From assembly GCA_009917815.1 (NCBI GenBank), contig RGER01000003.1, positions 1-38,581 on the forward strand: 38,581 bases of DNA, read 5' to 3'. The notes under the pieces are model-generated. The model was not told where the DNA came from. It did not search any database and saw only the letters and a program-made list of their open reading frames with translations. This document shows, one piece after another, positions 17,510 to 25,741 of this stretch. Made by a program: the position numbers and the translations under genes. Source of the DNA: Actinomycetota bacterium. Lineage in GTDB: Bacteria > Actinomycetota > Actinomycetes > Nanopelagicales > Nanopelagicaceae. Positions within the stretch are counted from its first letter, which is position 1. Each line of letters opens with the position of its first letter.

Positions 17510-18489
17510 GAATCTAACCCGATGATGCGATCGAAGTGAGTCGTGGTATTTCGCAAGTTCAATGAAAGTTCATCACCAATTTTGGGGGCGCTCTTACCAT
17601 TAAAAATTAAGAGAGAAGATTGCATGTGGGGTGGTTCTAGGAATCGCAGACCTTTTCCATGCCACGAGTAGGGACTACGAAGAATGCCGAAGAATTCAAA
17701 ATATGCTCTTGCTACAACTTTGATGCGACCGAGTAACGAGAAATCACTTGAAGGTGCTGAAAGCCCTACCCCGTGAGCGGTTCCACCGCTAGCTACTAAT
17801 AGAGTTCCATTTAACTTTCGAAGGCGATACCCAGCAACACCACTTACCTCATGCTTATCGAGAACAGTTGCACTCATACGGAGAGATTTTGTATTGCCTA
17901 ACCACAAATCGGTTCCCACACGTTCGTGAAATGTCATTCCAGGAAAATTCTTAGCCGTACGCGCAATGTTGTGAGCGTGTGAGATCCAAATCTGTGCATC
18001 ACTTGGCAACATCGACAGCACGGTATGCAGCCACATTTTTTCCATGGGCGCGATAGGTAAGTGCAGCGAGAAACCGAGAAAACGCGCGCTCTTAAGAAAT
18101 GGAGTCGCACTCGCTAATTCATTGAGAGCGATACCGTGACGATGCATCGGAGTTTCAATTTCTAAAATAAATTCTTGCTCCGGTGATAAATCCTTGAGGG
18201 TAGAAAGTGATGAAATAGTCAACACAGTGCCAGGAGGAGTTGCCGCGCCCTCGGTGGGCGTAAGCAGAATGATTTTTCCTGAGAAGTGTTGGGCGACTGT
18301 AGAAATCTCTGCAATTGCTCCGACTGCCACAGCCGGAACCTTCATCCGCTCAGCCTCTTGAGCAAGCAACGCATTAGTAAATCCGTAGCCGTTGCCCTTG
18401 ATAACCGGAACTAGGTGGCTGCGCTCGTGGGCCACCTTGGCTAAATGCGCACGCCACTGAGCGCCATCGACGTGGAGATCAAGGGTCAT
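17506..18489 (-). CDS. Alanine racemase-like PLP protein, apparently degenerate
   Basis: 327 residues, shorter than usual Alr (about 370). The N-terminal barrel carries PVIKGNGYGF with the PLP lysine K31, as in Alr (VKANAYGHG). RVGTDLWLG matches the segment that follows the barrel. In the C-terminal domain the usual catalytic-tyrosine segment (VSYG) aligns by eye with VSGVAGY, and the GYADG motif is replaced by GGTAHG, so the second catalytic base seems missing. It follows femX by 15 nt. A bona fide Alr must exist elsewhere if this one is inactive. It may be a different PLP enzyme of cell-wall metabolism. The role is inference. Confidence 0.7.
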   Translation of the reverse strand: MTLDLHVDGAQWRAHLAKVAHERSHLVPVIKGNGYGFTNALLAQEAERMKVPAVAVGAIAEISTVAQHFSGKIILLTPTEGAATPPGTVLTISSLSTLKDLSPEQEFILEIETPMHRHGIALNELASATPFLKSARFLGFSLHLPIAPMEKMWLHTVLSMLPSDAQIWISHAHNIARTAKNFPGMTFHERVGTDLWLGNTKSLRMSATVLDKHEVSGVAGYRLRKLNGTLLVASGGTAHGVGLSAPSSDFSLLGRIKVVARAYFEFFGILRSPYSWHGKGLRFLEPPHMQSSLLIFNGKSAPKIGDELSLNLRNTTTHFDRIIGLDS

Positions 18490-18504
18490 AGTTGGATCAT
18501 CCCA

Positions 18505-19611
18505 CTACTTACGCAGCCGGAGGTAGAGATGGAAGGCCTTGGCGAGCAAAGGTGAAATGACCACTTCCCACTCACCAATCACTTCGCGGGCGTACCCACC
18601 CGTGCCTACCTTGAATTGGATAAGACCTACGTGTGGATCGTTGGGGTCGAGGGTCGCAGTGATGCCTCGCAAGTCATAGATCGCGCAGGAGCGATCGAGC
18701 GCATCGGACATCATCGCCCACTGCACGGCATTGCTTCCTCGAGCCTCTCTACCCAGAGCGGTAGAAGCTCCATACGAATACCAGTAGTGATCGCCCACTT
18801 GGATAGCGATAGAACTGGCGATGATCTCTCCCTGCCATTGCGCAAGGAAGAGATAGAGGTGTTCGCGAGAGGCATTGAGCGCGTCCCACATGCGCTCGAA
18901 GTAATGGAGTGGCCGTGGGATGAAGCCGTCACGTTGAGCTGTTTCTAGATAAGCGACATGAAAGAGAGCGAGTTCATCGCGCACTCCACGACGTACTTCC
19001 ACACCTTCCTTCTCCGCCTTCTTAATATTTCGTCGCCATAATTGATTGAATCCAGCGAGTAAAGATTCCCGATCTCTATTCTCTAGATTCAGTTGGAAGA
19101 GGAAATTTGGTTGTCCTTCGCCAAAACCGTCACTTGTGTTGATATTTTTCCAGCCAGCCTGACGCAATTCACTTATTGCCTCGAGTGCAACCGAATCTAC
19201 TCGATCGGGTTCAATCGAGTTAAGCGATGTAACTTCATTACGTGCTAGTGCATCTTTGATCTTCTCGGTTGACCATTCACGTACCGGCAGAGGTATACCA
19301 ATTCGTAAGAGAAAAGCACCCGCGCTCTTTGCATAACTTTGAAGCGCCGTGAGTAATTCATTATCTACGGAAATATCAGGTGAAAGAACCGGCCCCTCGG
19401 GAATGTAGGCAAATGATCGACCAATCTTTGGAAGCGCGCGATAGAGAATAAGTGCGACGCCAATAAGGCCATTTTCTCTATATATACCAAGGCTTTCTGC
19501 GCGCCACTCTCTTTTCACATCCCCCCATTCTGGGAGCTGCAGGAAAGAAGCACTTGATTGTTCACTTATAAATTGTGAGTGAACTTCACGAGTGATTTTT
19601 TCTACTCTCAC
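18505..19611 (-). CDS. FemAB/FemX-type aminoacyltransferase
   Basis: Transfers an amino acid from aminoacyl-tRNA to the peptidoglycan precursor (lipid II cross-bridge). 368 residues. FLQLPEWGDVK at the N-terminus, WRRNIKKAEKEGVEVRRG and YWYSYGAS are FemAB segments; two GNAT-like halves are expected. The GTG start at 19611 overlaps the endonuclease IV stop by 4 nt (GTGA). In Streptomyces a FemX at this locus adds the first glycine. With the Alr-like gene next, the pair probably serves cross-bridge formation. Which amino acid is used cannot be read from sequence. Confidence 0.87.
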   Translation of the reverse strand: MRVEKITREVHSQFISEQSSASFLQLPEWGDVKREWRAESLGIYRENGLIGVALILYRALPKIGRSFAYIPEGPVLSPDISVDNELLTALQSYAKSAGAFLLRIGIPLPVREWSTEKIKDALARNEVTSLNSIEPDRVDSVALEAISELRQAGWKNINTSDGFGEGQPNFLFQLNLENRDRESLLAGFNQLWRRNIKKAEKEGVEVRRGVRDELALFHVAYLETAQRDGFIPRPLHYFERMWDALNASREHLYLFLAQWQGEIIASSIAIQVGDHYWYSYGASTALGREARGSNAVQWAMMSDALDRSCAIYDLRGITATLDPNDPHVGLIQFKVGTGGYAREVIGEWEVVISPLLAKAFHLYLRLRK

Positions 19612-20408
19612 GATAAACCAACCAAAGCGCTTCGTAAGAATTGAATATCTCTTGCTTGATCCTCATTACTTCCAGGAGTTTCAATGATAGAAGGTGCGCC
19701 ACTCTCATGAAGTATGCGTGCAACTACTTCACCAGGAAGTAGGCCATCACCAAAGTTTGCATGTCTATCTCTACCAGAGCCCGCTTCGTCCCGACTTCCA
19801 TTTGCATGAACTAAATCAATGCGCCCAGTGATCGCTAGAATGTCTGCTACGACACTCTCCATATTGAGTCCGCCCGCATGCGCATGACAGGTGTCTAAAC
19901 AGAAGCCGGCATTAAAATCTGCAATCACCTCCCATAACTGCGCAATTGAATTTAAATGGCGCGCCATCGCACGTTCGCCGCCCGCGGTGTTTTCGATCAA
20001 GAGAGGGGTTGAAAGATTGAGAGCATTTACTTCAGTGAGTGCTTTCGCCCAATTGGTATATCCCAGCGCCGGCTCATCGCCCTCAACCACATGTCCGCCA
20101 TGCACCACTACTCCGGCAGCCCCGGCGGCAGCTGCCACCTTCATGGTGTAGCCCAGAAGTTTGCGGCTGGGAATGCGGACCTTGTTATTACTGGTAGCCA
20201 CATTGATCACATACGGTGCATGGATATAGAGAGTGAGCCCGGCTGAAGCCAGAGCGGCCTTTAGCTCTTCGGCAGGAAAGCCGGTGGGCGCGCTCCACGA
20301 TTGTGGATCTCCGAGAAAGATTTGGACCGCCTCGGCGCCGGTGGCTTTGGCTTGGGCGATGAGCTCTGTGAAACTCTCACTCCCCAGAGCCGCCCCGATG
20401 ATCGCCAT
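19608..20408 (-). CDS. nfo: Endonuclease IV (AP endonuclease family 2)
   Basis: Zinc-dependent apurinic/apyrimidinic endonuclease for base-excision repair. 266 residues, TIM barrel. Metal-ligand motifs are present: [46 protein letters not shown] and IIETPG. Length is slightly under the usual 280. A TACCCT hexamer lies 6 nt upstream of the ATG, so it is probably a leaderless first gene of the nfo-femX-alr-like operon. Coupling of a repair gene with FemX is a matter of position rather than known function. Confidence 0.93.
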   Translation of the reverse strand: MAIIGAALGSESFTELIAQAKATGAEAVQIFLGDPQSWSAPTGFPAEELKAALASAGLTLYIHAPYVINVATSNNKVRIPSRKLLGYTMKVAAAAGAAGVVVHGGHVVEGDEPALGYTNWAKALTEVNALNLSTPLLIENTAGGERAMARHLNSIAQLWEVIADFNAGFCLDTCHAHAGGLNMESVVADILAITGRIDLVHANGSRDEAGSGRDRHANFGDGLLPGEVVARILHESGAPSIIETPGSNEDQARDIQFLRSALVGLS

Positions 20409-20414
20409 AGGTTG

Positions 20415-20420
20415 AGGGTA
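20415..20420 (-). promoter_or_regulatory. -10 element of nfo operon (leaderless)
   Basis: TACCCT on the minus strand, 6 nt before the nfo ATG. No Shine-Dalgarno is present. It lies about 95 bp from the divergent rpsF -10 element; between the two hexamers (20421-20515) I see no further conserved element. Confidence 0.58.
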
Positions 20421-20515
20421 TCTGAGCCGCTCATGGGCCCCGCGTTGTTGGTGGGAGGAACCTGGTGGGAATCAGGCTTGTGGACGCCGATTTCCGACGC
20501 TCCCGGGGTGCGGGG

Positions 20516-20521
20516 TACCCT
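20516..20521 (+). promoter_or_regulatory. -10 element of the rpsF-ssb-rpsR-rplI operon
   Basis: TACCCT, the same hexamer used before pcnA and nfo. A weak TTCCGA lies 18 nt upstream as a possible -35. It predicts a transcript starting near 20528-20529, right before the structured leader. Notably an ATG lies exactly 7 nt downstream. Confidence 0.5.
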
Positions 20522-20528
20522 AAACCCG

Positions 20529-20582
20529 ATGCACCCTCCTGCCACGGAGAGACCGTGGCCGCTTAGTCCGAAGGAGGTGGGT
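20529..20582 (+). ncRNA. Candidate S6:S18 autoregulatory leader (rpsF leader)
   Basis: The 54-nt leader can fold so that CACCCTCCT (20532-20540) pairs with the rpsF Shine-Dalgarno AGGAGGTG (20572-20579): eight pairs with one bulged C. Inside, CCACGG (20542-20547) pairs with CCGTGG (20553-20558) around a 5-nt AGAGA loop. CCG trinucleotides remain unpaired at 20559-20561 and 20568-20570. The known rpsF leader motif also uses a hairpin with an exposed CCG bound by the S6:S18 complex, and rpsR is in this operon. The fold is read directly; S6:S18 binding is inference by analogy. Confidence 0.6.
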
Positions 20583-20873
20583 ATGCGTCATTACGAAATG
20601 ATGGTCATTCTCGATCCCGAGTTGGAAGAGAAGACCGTAGCTCCAAGCCTTGAGACATACCTCAAGATTGTGAAAGACGCCGGTGGCGCCGTAGATAAGT
20701 TAGACATCTGGGGACGTCGCCGTATGGCATTCGAAATCGCAAAGAAGCCAGATGGCATCTACGCAGTTATCGAAATGCATTGTGAACCGGCCGCCATTAT
20801 TGAGTTGGATCGCCAACTTAATCTCAATGAAGCCGTACTTCGCACCAAAGTCATCCGTCCAGATATGCGCTGA
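20583..20873 (+). CDS. rpsF: 30S ribosomal protein S6
   Basis: 96 residues, standard S6 length: [19 protein letters not shown] and [20 protein letters not shown] are family hallmarks. It binds S18 in the 30S platform. The start at 20583 has an excellent AGGAGG 5 nt upstream. A longer in-frame reading from 20529 would add 18 residues ([18 protein letters not shown]); this is unlike normal S6, but see the leaderless ATG noted in findings. It is the first gene of the rpsF-ssb-rpsR-rplI operon. Confidence 0.97.
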   Translation: MRHYEMMVILDPELEEKTVAPSLETYLKIVKDAGGAVDKLDIWGRRRMAFEIAKKPDGIYAVIEMHCEPAAIIELDRQLNLNEAVLRTKVIRPDMR

Positions 20874-20901
20874 CGCGCTTTAGTGAAGGGAGTCAATAGC
20901 C

Positions 20902-21396
20902 ATGGCTGCTGGAGACACCATCATCACCATCGTTGGCAATCTCGTCGACGATCCGGAATTGCGATTCACTCCTTCGGGAGCGGCCGTCGCAAAGTTCCGG
21001 GTTGCGTCAACCCCGCGCTACCTCGATAAAGCTACGAATGAGTGGAAGGACGGTGACTCGCTCTTCTTGTCGTGCAACGTCTGGCGCCAAGCAGCAGAGA
21101 ACGTTGCCGAATCTCTCCAACGTGGCATGCGAGTAATCATTCAAGGACGATTGAAGCAACGCTCTTATGAAACCAAAGAGGGCGAAAAGCGCACCGTATT
21201 TGAAGTAGAAGTAGATGAAGTTGGTCCATCACTACGTAACGCCACCGCGAAGATCGCTAAGACTTCGCGCGCCGGCGGAGCGCCTGGTGGTGGCAATGGT
21301 GGAGGCAATGGCGGCGGAAACGACGATCCATGGGCTTCATCAGCACCCGCAGGCTGGGGCGCTTCAGTCGGTTCTATGGAAGAACCACCCTTTTAA
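20902..21396 (+). CDS. ssb: Single-stranded DNA-binding protein
   Basis: 164 residues. An N-terminal OB fold (about 1-112: [30 protein letters not shown], then [16 protein letters not shown]) is followed by a glycine-rich linker (about 130-148) and the acidic C-terminal tip EEPPF that recruits partner proteins. It binds ssDNA as a tetramer at forks. AAGGGAG precedes the ATG. Its place between rpsF and rpsR is conserved in bacteria. Confidence 0.97.
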   Translation: MAAGDTIITIVGNLVDDPELRFTPSGAAVAKFRVASTPRYLDKATNEWKDGDSLFLSCNVWRQAAENVAESLQRGMRVIIQGRLKQRSYETKEGEKRTVFEVEVDEVGPSLRNATAKIAKTSRAGGAPGGGNGGGNGGGNDDPWASSAPAGWGASVGSMEEPPF

Positions 21397-21472
21397 ATCA
21401 ACCTAATCCACGCCCTCGAAAGAGAGCAGACCATTCCTGCGAAGGCAGGGCACCCAGAAATGGAGCACCACG

Positions 21473-21754
21473 ATGGCAAGAGAACGAGATAGAGATAGCA
21501 AGGGCCGCGGTGGCGATAAAGCCGCAGCTCTTAAGAAGAATTTCAAGAAGAAGCCATGTTCTTTCTGTCGCGACAAAGTCGCGTACATCGACTACAAAGA
21601 CACCGGCCTTCTTCGTAAGTACATCTCCGATCGCGGCAAGATTCGTGCGCGTCGCGTCACTGGCGCATGCACCCAACATCAACGCGATATTGCACAAGCC
21701 GTGAAGAACAGCCGCGAGGTTGCCCTTCTTCCTTACACTTCAACAGCGCGATAG
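21473..21754 (+). CDS. rpsR: 30S ribosomal protein S18 (zinc-binding C+ form)
   Basis: 93 residues: [32 protein letters not shown] is typical S18. It keeps the CxxC of PCSFC and the later C and H of GACTQHQRD, so it is the cysteine-containing (C+) version, in contrast to zinc-free paralogues used by some actinobacteria under zinc starvation. The start is ATG at 21473 with a GGAG about 8 nt upstream. The 76-nt gap after ssb holds a small hairpin (CCTGC-GAAG-GCAGG, 21436-21449), possibly a processing or attenuation element. Confidence 0.96.
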   Translation: MARERDRDSKGRGGDKAAALKKNFKKKPCSFCRDKVAYIDYKDTGLLRKYISDRGKIRARRVTGACTQHQRDIAQAVKNSREVALLPYTSTAR

Positions 21755-21763
21755 GGGTTTGAA

Positions 21764-22213
21764 ATGAAAATCATCCTGACGCATGAAGTAAAGGGTCTCG
21801 GTCACCCAGGAGATATCGTCGAGGTGAAGAGTGGTTACGCGCGTAACTTCCTTCTCCCACGTGGCGATGCAATTTCTTGGAGTGCAGGCGGAGAGAAGCA
21901 GATCGAAGGAATTCGTCGTGCACGTAAGTCACGCGAAGTTCGCGATCTCGATCACGCGCAACAGATCAAGAAGTCACTCGAAGAGAACGCTATTCGTCTT
22001 GCTGTAAAGGCAGGCGAGGGTGGTCGTCTCTTCGGTTCAGTTACCGAAAAGGATGTCGCACTTGCCGTAAAGGCAGCGGGCGGACCTGATCTTGATCGTC
22101 GTCGTATTTCAATTGCTGGTCACATCAAGAGTGTGGGCGCACATAAGGTGAAGGTCACCCTTCACCCACAAGTGATCGCCAATATTGCTCTCGATGTACA
22201 CGCTGGGGCCTAA
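21764..22213 (+). CDS. rplI: 50S ribosomal protein L9
   Basis: 149 residues, the usual size. N-terminal MKIILTHEVKGLGHPGDIVEVKSGYARNFLLPRG is the rRNA-binding domain signature; a long connecting helix (about 41-74) leads to the C-terminal domain with GRLFGSVTEKDVA. It starts 9 nt after rpsR with GGGG upstream. It is the last gene of the operon and is followed by a strong intrinsic terminator. Confidence 0.97.
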   Translation: MKIILTHEVKGLGHPGDIVEVKSGYARNFLLPRGDAISWSAGGEKQIEGIRRARKSREVRDLDHAQQIKKSLEENAIRLAVKAGEGGRLFGSVTEKDVALAVKAAGGPDLDRRRISIAGHIKSVGAHKVKVTLHPQVIANIALDVHAGA

Positions 22214-22235
22214 ACCCAGTACTGATATGCGAGCA

Positions 22236-22271
22236 GGGGGCGAGGGGAAACCTTCGCCCCCTTCTTCTTTT
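22236..22271 (+). terminator. Rho-independent terminator of the rpsF-rplI operon
   Basis: An 11-bp stem (GGGGGCGAGGG with CCTTCGCCCCC, one G-T pair) closed by a GAAA tetraloop at 22247-22250, ending at 22261, then a T-rich run TTCTTCTTTT. It lies 22 nt after the rplI stop. It is one of only two clear intrinsic terminators in the window. Confidence 0.92.
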
Positions 22272-22391
22272 CGGATGCTCTGTCGGAGCCGGTCTGTCCA
22301 ATAAGTGAGATGGCCGAGAACTTTCTTTATCCCCCGACTGACTGGGGATGAGAACGGCACTGACCTGGTCTTTTATCCCTGAAAGGAGAAG

Positions 22392-22477
22392 TTCTCCACA
22401 GGTCATCCACATGCTTCCCCAGATTTGTCCCAAGTTATCCACAAGGTCACCCCGGTTCATCCCCGTCTTCCTCCACA
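22392..22477 (+). promoter_or_regulatory. Cluster of DnaA-box-like sequences upstream of dnaB
   Basis: In the 304-nt stretch between the terminator and dnaB (22272-22575) four same-strand boxes occur: TTCTCCACA (22392), TCATCCACA (22403), TTATCCACA (22435, a perfect consensus box) and TCCTCCACA (22469). The first, second and last differ from consensus by one, one and two bases. Start spacings of 11, 32 and 34 bp are near whole helical turns. The rest of the gap holds a weak inverted repeat (ATCCCC/GGGGAT, 22329-22349); I could not assign the dnaB promoter. Confidence 0.6.
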
Positions 22478-22575
22478 AGCGGCAGCTCCACGCCGCGCCG
22501 CACTTCTACGATTCGGCTGTCACCGGTTGAGATAAGAATGAGGCAAGAAGAGAGAGCGCCGAGAGGAGGGGAGCT

Positions 22576-23931
22576 ATGAGCATCGCCGAACTACCGCGCG
22601 ACCGCGAATTCGAACGCACCCCACCGCAAGATATTTCGGCCGAGCAATCTGTCCTCGGCGGCATGATGCTCTCTAAAGATGCCATTGCCGATGTTGTCGA
22701 AACGATGCGCGCTCGCGATTTCTATCGTCCCGCGCACGAAACAATTTACGACGCCATCGTTGATCTCTACACGAGTGGTGAACCAGTTGATCCCGTCACC
22801 GTCTCTGCCGAATTAACTAAACGTGGAGAAATTGCACGTGTGGGCGGTGCTCCATATTTGCATACGCTTATCTCGTCAGTACCTACCGCAGCGAATGCCG
22901 GTTACTACGCCAAGATCGTGCGCGAGCGCGCCATCCTCCGTCGCCTTGTTGAAGCAGGGACCAAAATTGTTCAACTGGGTTACTCAGTCGAAGGTGAAGT
23001 CGATGATGTTGTCGACACAGCACAAGCCGAAATTTTTGCGGTAACAGAACGACGCGTCTCCGAAGATTACGTCGTGCTTGCTGATCTTTTGGAAGATACG
23101 CTCGACGAAATTGAATCTATCGGTACACGCGGTGGACAGATGAGTGGCGTTCCTACGGGATTCATTGATCTCGATGAGCTCACTCAAGGCTTACATGGTG
23201 GTCAAATGATCGTGCTAGCCGCGCGCCCAGCTATTGGTAAATCCACCCTCGGTCTCGATCTTGCACGATCTGCATCGATCAAGCACGGTTTAACATCGGT
23301 GATCTTCAGTTTGGAAATGAGCCGTAACGAAATCACTATGCGCATGCTCTCGGCCGAAGCGCGCGTGCCACTCCACCACATGCGCGCAGGCACCATGGGT
23401 GAAGAAGAGTGGGGCCGTCTGGCACGTCGCATGGGCGAAATTTCTGCAGCGCCACTCTTTATTGACGACTCACCGAACATGAACATGATGGAGATTCGTG
23501 CGAAGTGCCGTCGTCTTAAGCAACGCAACGAACTCCGTCTCGTCATTATCGATTATTTGCAGTTGATGAGCAGCGGTAAAAAGGTAGAGAGCCGCCAACA
23601 GGAAGTTTCGGAGTTCTCTCGCCAACTCAAGTTGCTCGCTAAAGAATTAGATGTACCCGTGGTGGCCATCAGCCAGCTCAATCGTGGTCCAGAACAACGT
23701 ACAGATAAGAAGCCGTTGCTCTCTGATCTGCGTGAATCAGGTTCGATTGAGCAGGACGCGGATATGGTCATCTTGCTTCACCGGGAAGATGCCTACGATC
23801 GGGATCACCCTCGCCAAGGCGAAGCAGATCTCATCGTCGCCAAGCACCGCAACGGCCCTACCAAGACGGTAACAGTGGCATTCCAGGGCCACTACTCACG
23901 CTTCGTCGACATGGCCACACCAATCAGCTAA
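22576..23931 (+). CDS. dnaB: Replicative DNA helicase DnaB
   Basis: Hexameric fork helicase, 451 residues. N-terminal domain about 14-117 (PPQDISAEQSVLGGMML), linker, then a RecA-like domain. Walker A is ARPAIGKS (216-223; the usual GM/GV before GK is AI). The Walker B region is RLVIIDYLQLM near 321-331. SDLRESGSIEQDADMV is the conserved arginine-finger region. No intein is present, unlike M. tuberculosis DnaB. A strong GAGGAGGGGAG lies before the ATG. The TAA stop shares bases with the TAG of the convergent transporter gene (CTAA). Confidence 0.97.
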   Translation: MSIAELPRDREFERTPPQDISAEQSVLGGMMLSKDAIADVVETMRARDFYRPAHETIYDAIVDLYTSGEPVDPVTVSAELTKRGEIARVGGAPYLHTLISSVPTAANAGYYAKIVRERAILRRLVEAGTKIVQLGYSVEGEVDDVVDTAQAEIFAVTERRVSEDYVVLADLLEDTLDEIESIGTRGGQMSGVPTGFIDLDELTQGLHGGQMIVLAARPAIGKSTLGLDLARSASIKHGLTSVIFSLEMSRNEITMRMLSAEARVPLHHMRAGTMGEEEWGRLARRMGEISAAPLFIDDSPNMNMMEIRAKCRRLKQRNELRLVIIDYLQLMSSGKKVESRQQEVSEFSRQLKLLAKELDVPVVAISQLNRGPEQRTDKKPLLSDLRESGSIEQDADMVILLHREDAYDRDHPRQGEADLIVAKHRNGPTKTVTVAFQGHYSRFVDMATPIS

Positions 23932-24821
23932 ACGGTTTTAACTTCTCTCTTGGCGCGCTGTTGAGTAAGAAGTAATCCACCGATGATTACGGCAGCGCCA
24001 ATAATCTCGTGGAAGGCCACGCTCTCTTTGAGAATAAGCACGCCAGCCGATGTTGAAATGATCGGAATCACGTACGTCACAGTCGAAGCGATAGTCGGTC
24101 CTGCATCCCGGTACACAATGTTCATCATGAGGTTGGCCAGCCCGGATCCTAAGATACCTAATGAAAGAATCGCCAAAATAGGGGAAAGAGCTAGGTCGTG
24201 GGGAGCCTTGTAAAAAATGATCTCGAGTGGCAGAAGAAGGAGAGAAGCAGCTACCAACTGCATCACCGACTGCTCAAGAATTCCCGTCTTATTTGAAATA
24301 TTTCTTCGAACGTATGATGAGCCGATTCCATAACAGAGCGGTGCGCCCATACAGAGTAAGGCGCCGGTGATATCTCCCGAGATGCCACCACTCCACACAC
24401 CAAAGACTGTAATAACTCCTACGAACGAGATTCCTAAACCGAGGACTCGTCGTCGACTGGGCTTCTCGCTCGCGATCATAAGTGGGGCAATGATGACAGT
24501 GAAGAGTGGAGTTGCCGCGTTGAGGATTCCCGCAAGCGACGAGGAGACACGTACTTCGCCGTAGCAGTAGAGCGAAAATGGCAACGCGTTAAGTAATAGC
24601 CCTGAGACGAAGGTGTGCTTCCAGAGAGCCTTATCACGCGGGAGTTTTGTGCGGCGAATGGTGAGCACAAGGGTGAGTACCACGGCGCCAAGAGAGATTC
24701 GAAGGAAAGCGACTTGGAAGGGAGAGAAGGAGTCCAAGCCCACTTTCATGAAGAGAAATGAGAAGCCCCAAATGAAAGAGACGGAGAGGTAGGCCCAGAG
24801 CCAACTAGAACGTTCCTTCAT
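23928..24821 (-). CDS. EamA/DMT-superfamily transporter
   Basis: 297 residues with about ten hydrophobic helices in two EamA repeats. SVSFIWGFSFLFMKVGLDSFSPFQVAFLRISLGA and, in the second half, PLCYGIGSSYVRRN are typical. The last loop ESVAFHEIIGAAVIIGGLLLTQ is the usual C-terminal EamA end. The family mostly exports amino acids and related metabolites; the substrate here is unknown. Its ATG overlaps the stop of the other EamA gene (ATGA), so they are coupled and could form a heterodimer. Confidence 0.88.
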   Translation of the reverse strand: MKERSSWLWAYLSVSFIWGFSFLFMKVGLDSFSPFQVAFLRISLGAVVLTLVLTIRRTKLPRDKALWKHTFVSGLLLNALPFSLYCYGEVRVSSSLAGILNAATPLFTVIIAPLMIASEKPSRRRVLGLGISFVGVITVFGVWSGGISGDITGALLCMGAPLCYGIGSSYVRRNISNKTGILEQSVMQLVAASLLLLPLEIIFYKAPHDLALSPILAILSLGILGSGLANLMMNIVYRDAGPTIASTVTYVIPIISTSAGVLILKESVAFHEIIGAAVIIGGLLLTQQRAKREVKTV

Positions 24822-25741
24822 CGAGAAGTTTCAGCAAGCAAGATGCCGCAGAGCACGACTACAGCACCACCAATTTGAATCAGCGAGAGCGACTCTCCTA
24901 GCCACCACCACGCGAACGCGCCAGCTAAGACAGGCTCCAAAGTCCCGATGAGGCCGACTCGTGCGGGTGAGGTGTACCGAAGTGCGCCGATGGTGAGTAA
25001 GAAAGGCGCGATGGTGCCGAGTAGGACGATATAGAGAATGACCCACCAACCCGAGACCGATGAGCCAGCAAAGGGTCCACCGAGGTCAAGGTTGGTGTTG
25101 AGCACCTTGGCGGGGAAGTTCCAGATGGGTTGAAAGATCGCCCAGAAAATAGAGGCGAAAATAAATCCCCAAGTGACTAGCGAAAGCGTGTCGCGCTTAT
25201 GAACACCTTTATCACCTAGCAAGAAGTAGATGGCGAGTGAGACCGAGGCAATGAGGCCACAAGCAATACCAAGCGGCTCTAACTTCGTGTTCGACCAGAG
25301 TTGTGAAATCAATACAAGTCCAGAAACTGTGCAAGCAAGCGCCGCATACATCCGCTTCTTCACTGCTTCGTGTCGGAAGAAACGTATGTAGAGCACAATC
25401 CACACCGGCGCAGTAAATTCAAAAAGTAAGCCAATTCCGACACCGAGTTTGGTGATGGCAACGAAATAGAAGTACTGCACAAATGCAAAGCCAGCAATTC
25501 CGTAAACCGCTAAGAAAGGCACATCTTTTTTAACAATCTTCAAAGACTTGGCGTTCTTTACCAATACGTAAATAGCGATGAAAAAAAGCGCACCCGCGCT
25601 CCGGATCTGTGTGAGACGCGGAGCGGAGAGACCCACATCTAGGACTAGACGTGCCGCAGTTCCATTTAGAGCAAAGAGGGCCGCTGCGATGGCAACCATG
25701 ATGGTGCCCCGGCGATGCTGATAATTACGAACGTTACTCAC
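24818..25741 (-). CDS. EamA/DMT-superfamily transporter
   Basis: 307 residues from the GTG at 25741, with about ten membrane helices in two EamA repeats. The end, ESLSLIQIGGAVVVLCGILLAE, matches the family. I chose this start because it overlaps the aminotransferase stop by 4 nt (GTGA), as at seven other junctions in the window; an ATG at about codon 15 is an alternative. It lies between an aminotransferase and a second EamA gene, suggesting export or uptake of an amino acid or keto acid (inference). Confidence 0.87.
   Translation of the reverse strand: MSNVRNYQHRRGTIMVAIAAALFALNGTAARLVLDVGLSAPRLTQIRSAGALFFIAIYVLVKNAKSLKIVKKDVPFLAVYGIAGFAFVQYFYFVAITKLGVGIGLLFEFTAPVWIVLYIRFFRHEAVKKRMYAALACTVSGLVLISQLWSNTKLEPLGIACGLIASVSLAIYFLLGDKGVHKRDTLSLVTWGFIFASIFWAIFQPIWNFPAKVLNTNLDLGGPFAGSSVSGWWVILYIVLLGTIAPFLLTIGALRYTSPARVGLIGTLEPVLAGAFAWWWLGESLSLIQIGGAVVVLCGILLAETSR

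Noticed and set aside
22329-22349. ATCCCC/GGGGAT hairpin as a second terminator
   Set aside because: Only 6 bp with a 9-nt loop and no T-run after it.
22576-23931. Intein in dnaB
   Set aside because: The 451-residue product is continuous through Walker A and B; no insertion.
23928-25741. Recent tandem duplication producing the two EamA genes
   Set aside because: The proteins share the fold but not close sequence, so they are old paralogues or separate family members.
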